Assembly: GCF_003236295.1 (NCBI RefSeq)
Contig: NZ_POTW01000050.1
Coordinates: 1 to 48,338, forward strand
Reading direction: 5' to 3'
Source of the DNA: Jiangella anatolica
GTDB lineage: Bacteria; Actinomycetota; Actinomycetes; Jiangellales; Jiangellaceae
Length of the DNA stretch: 48,338 bases
Below are positions 44,320 to 48,338 of the stretch, piece after piece; position 1 is the first letter of the stretch; each line of letters opens with the position of its first letter. A program made the position numbers and the translations under genes. The notes beneath the pieces were generated by a model. It searched no databases. It was not told the DNA's origin and saw only the letters and a program-made list of their open reading frames with translations.

Positions 44320-44454
44320 TCAGCGCTTCTTCGTGGTCGGGATGATCTCGATCTTGGACTTCGCCTCGGCCTTGGCGGCCTTGTCGGCGCGCTTCTCCTT
44401 GAGCGACTTGCCAGCCTTCTTGGACAGGTGTTGTCGCGGCGACTTGTCGGCCAT
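44320..44454 (-). CDS. Small Lys-rich protein, unknown function
   Basis: 44 aa: a third of the residues are Lys or Arg (MADKSPRQHLSKKAGKSLKEKR...). ATG at 44454 with GGGAG about 6 bases upstream. Such short basic proteins of this type recur in actinobacteria. A role in nucleic-acid binding is plausible by charge only. It stands alone, 68 bases after the RNase H gene. Confidence 0.7.
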   Translation of the reverse strand: MADKSPRQHLSKKAGKSLKEKRADKAAKAEAKSKIEIIPTTKKR

Positions 44455-44522
44455 GGATGCTCCCTGCTCGGGGAGCCTGATCAGCCCCTTGTGCTGCCCA
44501 CAGTACGCCTCATGCGCCCTTG

Positions 44523-45164
44523 TCAGGACTGCGCGATCTTGGCGGCGACCGCCAGCTCGTCGACGAGGTCGTTCATCGGGTCGCCGGAGTGGCCCTTGAC
44601 CCAGCGGAAGACGACGTCGCCGCGCTGCTCGACCAGGTCGACCAGCGGCTCCCAGAGGTCGCGGTTGGCCACCGGCGACTTGGTCGACGTGACCCAGCCG
44701 CGCGTGCGCCAGTTGCGCCACCACCCGTCGCGGAAGCAGTTGACCACGTAGGCGGAGTCGCTGACGACGACCAGCGGGCCGTCCAGCGCCTTGACGGCCT
44801 CCAGCGCGGCGGTGATCTCCATCCGCTGGTTCGTCGTGCTCGGGTCGGACCCGGCCGCGAACCGCTCCCGCGAGACCGCCCAGGCCCAGCCGCCGGGCCC
44901 GGGGGTGCCGGAGCAGGCGCCGTCGGTGTAGACCTCGACCGCGCCCTCGGGCGCCTCCATGGCCGGCGGCCGCGGCCGCTTGGCCCGGGCCGGCTTGGCG
45001 GCAGGAGCGGCGGCGTCGTCCGGCACCGGGATCAGCGCGGGCGCGCCGGCGCAGGCGGCGTGCACCCAGGCGCGGTTGCGGCCGCTGCCCGAGCTCTCGA
45101 GCTCGTCGCCGGGGTGGATGTCTCCACCGCACGCACCACACCGGCCGGGGTACTTCGCGAGCAC
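44523..45164 (-). CDS. rnhA: RNase HI with an N-terminal zinc-ribbon-like domain
   Basis: 213 aa. Degrades RNA in RNA-DNA hybrids. Catalytic residues in order: D81 (YTDGACSG), E116 (QRMEITAA), D136 (VSDSAYV) and D202 (NDLVDELA), with H192 in VKGHSGDP. The first 70 residues are extra: C9-x2-C12 and H35-x2-C38 form a likely zinc ribbon, then a Pro/Lys/Arg linker. Core RNase HI is about 155 aa. GTG at 45164 with GGGAGAGG upstream. The N-domain may bind nucleic acid; this fusion is seen in some actinobacteria. Confidence 0.92.
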   Translation of the reverse strand: MLAKYPGRCGACGGDIHPGDELESSGSGRNRAWVHAACAGAPALIPVPDDAAAPAAKPARAKRPRPPAMEAPEGAVEVYTDGACSGTPGPGGWAWAVSRERFAAGSDPSTTNQRMEITAALEAVKALDGPLVVVSDSAYVVNCFRDGWWRNWRTRGWVTSTKSPVANRDLWEPLVDLVEQRGDVVFRWVKGHSGDPMNDLVDELAVAAKIAQS

Positions 45165-45201
45165 GAGCGCCTCTCCCTTCGACGAACGGACTCCCGGCAC
45201 C

Positions 45202-46107
45202 CTACCCGCGGCGCCGCAGCAGGACGCCCGCGAGAGCGACATCGGCGGGGTCCAGCGCGGCCTTGCCGTCCTCGATCTCCCACAGCGCGTTCTGCAGGAC
45301 CCGGCCCAGCGTCCAGCCGGCGGCCCGCGGCCGGTCGACACCGACCAGCTCGGTGAGCAGGTCGAACCGGCGCAGCACGGTCCGCTCCACCCCGTCGGCT
45401 ATGGCGGCGGGCCAGCGCGAGTTCAGCGCCGGCCAGAGGTCGAAGCCGGGGTCGCCGGCCAGCGGCACCGGGTCGATCGCCAGCCACGGCTCCCGCTCTC
45501 CCGCCAGCACGTTCTCGTCGTGCAGGTCCCAGTGCAGCAGCCGGTCGCCGGACTCGGGCAGCAGGTCCGCGACGGCGGCCGCGCAGGTCTGGACCAGCCG
45601 CCGCTCGGCGGGGTCGGCCAGCGACGGCGCCGCGGCGGGGGCGTCGGCCACCATCGCGGCGGCGACCTCGGACAGCCGCGGCAGGCCGTCCGGCGCCGGC
45701 ACCGCGACCAGCCGGGCCAGCAGCTCGCCCAGCACGGTCATAGCGGCGTCGTCGGACGGGAGCGACGACAGCGGCCGGTCACCGTCGAGCCGCTCCAGCA
45801 GCATCGCGCCACCGTCGTGGGCGAGCAGCCGCACGACGCCGTCGCCGGACCACGTCCGCAGCCCGATGACGGCGGCCGCGGACTCCTCGTTGTCCGGCTG
45901 CAGCCGCAGGACGGCCGGCGTGCCGTCGGCCCTGACCACCGGCTGGACCAGCGCCGCCATCCCGTTGCCGGCCGGGCCGTCCGGGCGCAGCTCCCAGGTC
46001 TGCAGAACGTGCGCCAGCAGCCGGGGCAGCTCGGCCAGCCAGGCGCGGCCGGCGTCGTCGCGCCCGTACGAGGTGACCAGGGCGGCCGGCGCCGCGTCGG
46101 GACTCAC
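45202..46107 (-). CDS. Aminoglycoside phosphotransferase-family kinase, APH(6)-like
   Basis: 301 aa. Resembles the streptomycin 6-kinase group: 'VLRLQPDNEESAAAVIGLRTWSGDGVVRLLAHDGGAMLLERLDGDRPLSSL' in the N-lobe, catalytic loop 'RLLHWDLHDENVL' (HxDxxxxN), then 'WLAIDPVPLAGDPGFDLWPAL', the metal-binding DPxxxxGDP. All catalytic residues are present. True streptomycin resistance or a housekeeping small-molecule kinase both remain possible. GTG start overlaps the phosphodiesterase stop by 4 bases. Confidence 0.9.
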   Translation of the reverse strand: MSPDAAPAALVTSYGRDDAGRAWLAELPRLLAHVLQTWELRPDGPAGNGMAALVQPVVRADGTPAVLRLQPDNEESAAAVIGLRTWSGDGVVRLLAHDGGAMLLERLDGDRPLSSLPSDDAAMTVLGELLARLVAVPAPDGLPRLSEVAAAMVADAPAAAPSLADPAERRLVQTCAAAVADLLPESGDRLLHWDLHDENVLAGEREPWLAIDPVPLAGDPGFDLWPALNSRWPAAIADGVERTVLRRFDLLTELVGVDRPRAAGWTLGRVLQNALWEIEDGKAALDPADVALAGVLLRRRG

Positions 46108-47396
46108 CCCGGCATCGTAAGCAGCGCCTCCGTGAGTACCCGTCCCTCGGACCGCGCCGGCGCGGGGATGCCGAGCAGCGCCGCGATCGTCGGAGCGATG
46201 TCGACGTGCCGCGCCCCGTCCAGCCGGGCCCGCGCCGAGACGCCCCGCCCGGCGACCAGCAGCGCGGCCTCCCGCTCGCCGGTCCGGCCGTGGTAGCCGC
46301 GCGGGCCGTCCGGGTCGGTCAGGCCGAACGACCAGCCGGCGGCCGGCTCGGCCACCAGGTCACCGAGCAGCGGGCTGGCGCCGAACGCTTCGAGCTCACC
46401 GCGACCGTGGACGCGCTCGACCGGCCCGACGGACTCCAGCGCGGCCCGCGCTCGGGCGATCGCGTCGGGCGTGCGGGCGGCGCCGAGCAGGTACACGTTG
46501 GCGACCCCGCCGACCACCATCGCCACGTCGGTCGACGGCGCGGGCGCGGCGCCCGGCGCGACGAACTCCGGCGCGAATCCGGCCGCGCTCAGCGCCGTCA
46601 GCACGTCCGCTCCGAAGGCCCGGGTGAACGTCGTCATGCCGTGGTCGCCGAGCAGCACGAACGCGGTGCTGCCGTAGATGCCGACGTCCTTCGTCGCCTG
46701 CACGAGCCGGCCCAGCGCAGCGTCGAGCGCGGCCAGCCGGGCGCCCATGCCCGGCGACTCCGCGCCCTCGGCGTGCCCGAGCGCGTCGAGCTCGTCGGCG
46801 TAGACGGCGAGCAGGGTCGGCGGCTGCTCGACGGTGACCGTCGTCGTGCCGGAGCGCACCGGGCGTCCGTGCAGGATGTCGGCGGCCAGGTCCATGCGCG
46901 CGGGGCCGGGCCCGCCGGGCTGCACGTACAGCGCCCGCGGGTCGCCGAACACGACGCCGTGGTTCTGCACGATGAAGAACTGCACCGACGCGACCGTCCC
47001 GCCGGCCGCGGTCACCGCCTCGGCGATGCTCTGCGCCTCCAGCGTCCTGCTCTGGCTCACCGCCCGCCCGGTCGCCCGGTCGAGGAAGTACGGCGTGTTC
47101 AGGTGCGTGCGCGGCCAGGCGCCGGTCACGACGCTGGCCCACGACGTGTTCGTGATCGACGGGAAGCAGCCGGTCGTGGTGCCGAGGACGCCGCGGCGGG
47201 TCAGCGCGTCCAGGTGCGGCGTCTCGACCAGGTCGAGGTAGGCCGGGTCGAACCCGTCCCAGCCGATCAGCACCACGTGCCGGGCCGAGCCACGCCCGGC
47301 GCCCTCCACCGCGGCGGCGACGGAGGGCAGCGCGAGCGCGGCGGCGGTCCCGGCGCCGGCGGCGAGCACGGCGCGACGGCTCAAGATGGTTCCCAT
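46104..47396 (-). CDS. Tat-exported type I phosphodiesterase/nucleotide pyrophosphatase-like protein
   Basis: 430 aa. Signal 'LSRRAVLAAGAGTAAALALPSVAAA' with RR pair. Alkaline-phosphatase fold: first metal Asp in 'VVLIGWDGFDPAYLD', nucleophile region 'GCFPSITNTSWASVVTG', second 'FVLLGDHGMTTF' (DH), and third 'GYHGRTG' with His, then 'HVDIAPTIAALLGI'. Likely hydrolyses phosphodiester or phosphate esters outside the cell. Start ATG at 47396. It is coupled to the APH-family gene downstream, a pairing with no obvious metabolic reason. Confidence 0.9.
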   Translation of the reverse strand: MGTILSRRAVLAAGAGTAAALALPSVAAAVEGAGRGSARHVVLIGWDGFDPAYLDLVETPHLDALTRRGVLGTTTGCFPSITNTSWASVVTGAWPRTHLNTPYFLDRATGRAVSQSRTLEAQSIAEAVTAAGGTVASVQFFIVQNHGVVFGDPRALYVQPGGPGPARMDLAADILHGRPVRSGTTTVTVEQPPTLLAVYADELDALGHAEGAESPGMGARLAALDAALGRLVQATKDVGIYGSTAFVLLGDHGMTTFTRAFGADVLTALSAAGFAPEFVAPGAAPAPSTDVAMVVGGVANVYLLGAARTPDAIARARAALESVGPVERVHGRGELEAFGASPLLGDLVAEPAAGWSFGLTDPDGPRGYHGRTGEREAALLVAGRGVSARARLDGARHVDIAPTIAALLGIPAPARSEGRVLTEALLTMPG

Positions 47397-47429
47397 GGGG
47401 GCGAGCGTTCCCGCCCGGAGTGAACGTGG

Positions 47430-48239
47430 TCAGTCGGTGAGATAACGGGCCAGGTACTCACCGGTGTACGTCGACCCGTCCGCGGCCAGCGCGGCCGGCG
47501 TGCCCTCGAACACGACCCGGCCGCCGTCGTGGCCGGCGCCGGGGCCGAGGTCGATCACCCAGTCGGCGGCCGCCACGACGTCGAGGTTGTGCTCGATGAC
47601 GATGAGCGTGTTGCCCTCGTCGACCAGCCGATGCAGCAGCGCGATCAGGTGCTCGACGTCGGCGAGGTGCAGCCCGGTGGTCGGCTCGTCGAGCACGTAG
47701 AGCTTGCCGCCGACGACCAGCTCGCTGGCCAGCTTCAGCCGCTGCCGCTCGCCGCCGGACAGCGTGGTGAGGGTCTGCCCGAGCGTGAGGTAGTCCAGGC
47801 CGACGTCGCTGAGCCGCAGCAGCACCGCGCGGATCGCCTTCTCGGTGAAGAACTCCAGCGCCTCGGCGACGCTGAGCTCGAACACGTCGGCGATCGACCT
47901 GCCGCGGACGAGGTGGCGCTGCGCCTCGTCCTTGAACCGGCGGCCGCGGCAGACCTCGCACACGGTCGTGACGCCGTCCATGAACGCGAGATCGGTGAAG
48001 ATCACCCCGGCGCCCTGGCACTCCGGGCAGGCGCCGTCGGAGTTCGGGCTGAACAGCGCCGCCGGCGCGCCCGTCGTGCGGGCGAACAGCGTCCGGATCG
48101 GGTCGAGCATGCCGGTGAAGGTCGCCGGGCTGGACCGCCGCGACCCGCGCACCGGGCTCTGGTCCAGCATGACGGCGTCCGGGCGGACGGCGGGCAGGTG
48201 GCCGCGAATCAGGCTGGACTTCCCCGACCCGGCCACCCC
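47430..48239 (-). pseudogene. UvrA-like ABC ATPase, 3' part only (cut by an inverted repeat)
   Basis: C-terminal part (about 269 codons) of a UvrA-like protein of the short UvrA2/DrrC-type group. Second Walker A GVAGSGKSS lies at the right end, then CPECQGAG ... CEVCRG (zinc CxxC pair), 'LSDVGLDYLTLGQTLTTLSGGERQRLKLASEL', Walker B 'LYVLDEPTTGLHLADV' and 'IVIEHNLDV'. At 48239/48240 the frame runs into the inverted copy of its own middle section, so the start is not present. An ATG at 48281 lies inside that copy and is not the real start. Whether this is a true break or an assembly fold-back is unknown. Confidence 0.85.
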
Positions 48240-48338
48240 CGTCACGACCGTGTGCGAGGTCTGCCGCGGCCGCCGGTTCAAGGACGAGGCGCAGCGCCAC
48301 CTCGTCCGCGGCAGGTCGATCGCCGACGTGTTCGAGCT
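47875..48338. repeat. Perfect 99-bp inverted repeat reaching the window end
   Basis: Bases 48240-48338 are the exact reverse complement of 47875-47973 (sum of paired coordinates 96213), with a 266-bp spacer. The arm codes the UvrA-like segment TVCEVCRGRRFKDEAQRHLV, read on the minus strand in the left copy and on the plus strand in the right copy. It ends only at the last base, so its true length is at least 99 bp. Confidence 0.97.

Noticed and set aside
48240-48281. ATG at 48279-48281 as the true start of the UvrA-like protein
   Set aside because: These codons come from the inverted copy and have no similarity to UvrA; the real 5' part of the gene is missing.

Overview
The window looks like chromosomal DNA of a very high-GC actinomycete. 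The signs are frequent GTG starts, 4-nt ATGA/GTGA coupled genes, F420-type oxidoreductases, Tat-exported enzymes with RR signals, and the actinobacterial block purA / DUF3151 / fbaA. A Jiangella-like or related soil actinomycete is a guess only; no rRNA or tRNA gene was seen to fix the taxonomy. No prophage, insertion sequence or CRISPR array was found.

Layout. 0-5 kb: an FtsX-type ABC exporter (permease and ATPase), an adenosine-deaminase-like protein that has lost the usual catalytic Glu, and a LacI regulator divergent from a YbjJ-like MFS transporter across a tandem palindromic operator. 6.4-11.5 kb: an internally shortened VOC protein, a NarL-type two-component pair, an F420/NADP reductase-like protein, and a DUF5937/ArsR regulator divergent from an MFS exporter. 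11.5-20.7 kb: a long co-directional minus-strand run (two osmoprotectant ABC permeases, binding protein, DUF1684, two PH-domain membrane proteins, panD, a DUF885 metallopeptidase-like protein, two small membrane proteins), with the transporter ATPase divergent only 24 bp away. 20.7-28.5 kb: alpha/beta hydrolase, a coiled-coil membrane protein, the pterin/folate genes folP-folB-folK-DUF3180 coupled to purD, and an F420-type LLM enzyme divergent from a LysR regulator across a canonical LTTR box. 28.5-35.8 kb: two acetyltransferases, an MMPL exporter divergent from TetR across a three-copy repeat operator, purA, DUF3151, fbaA and HPr. 35.9-44.3 kb: a FadR-type regulator, a Tat-exported beta-helix protein, a lipoprotein, a DUF222/HNH protein, a methyltransferase and a Tat-exported family-8 polysaccharide lyase behind a perfect 26-bp LacI-type palindrome. 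44.3 kb to the end: a Lys-rich micro-protein, a zinc-ribbon/RNase HI fusion, an APH-family kinase, a Tat-exported phosphodiesterase, and a truncated UvrA-like ATPase.

Themes. Most regulator/target pairs are divergent and have a readable operator between them. The biosynthetic genes cover folate, pantothenate (beta-alanine), purine and glycolysis/PTS functions. The accessory part points to extracellular polysaccharide use and to export or resistance functions.

The strongest oddities are a perfect 99-bp inverted repeat that runs to the last base of the window and breaks the UvrA-like gene (fold-back assembly artefact or real inverted duplication), the Glu-to-Phe change in the adenosine-deaminase-like protein, and the LacI-type operator in front of the polysaccharide lyase with no LacI gene beside it. 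I did not find a clearly new multi-gene system.
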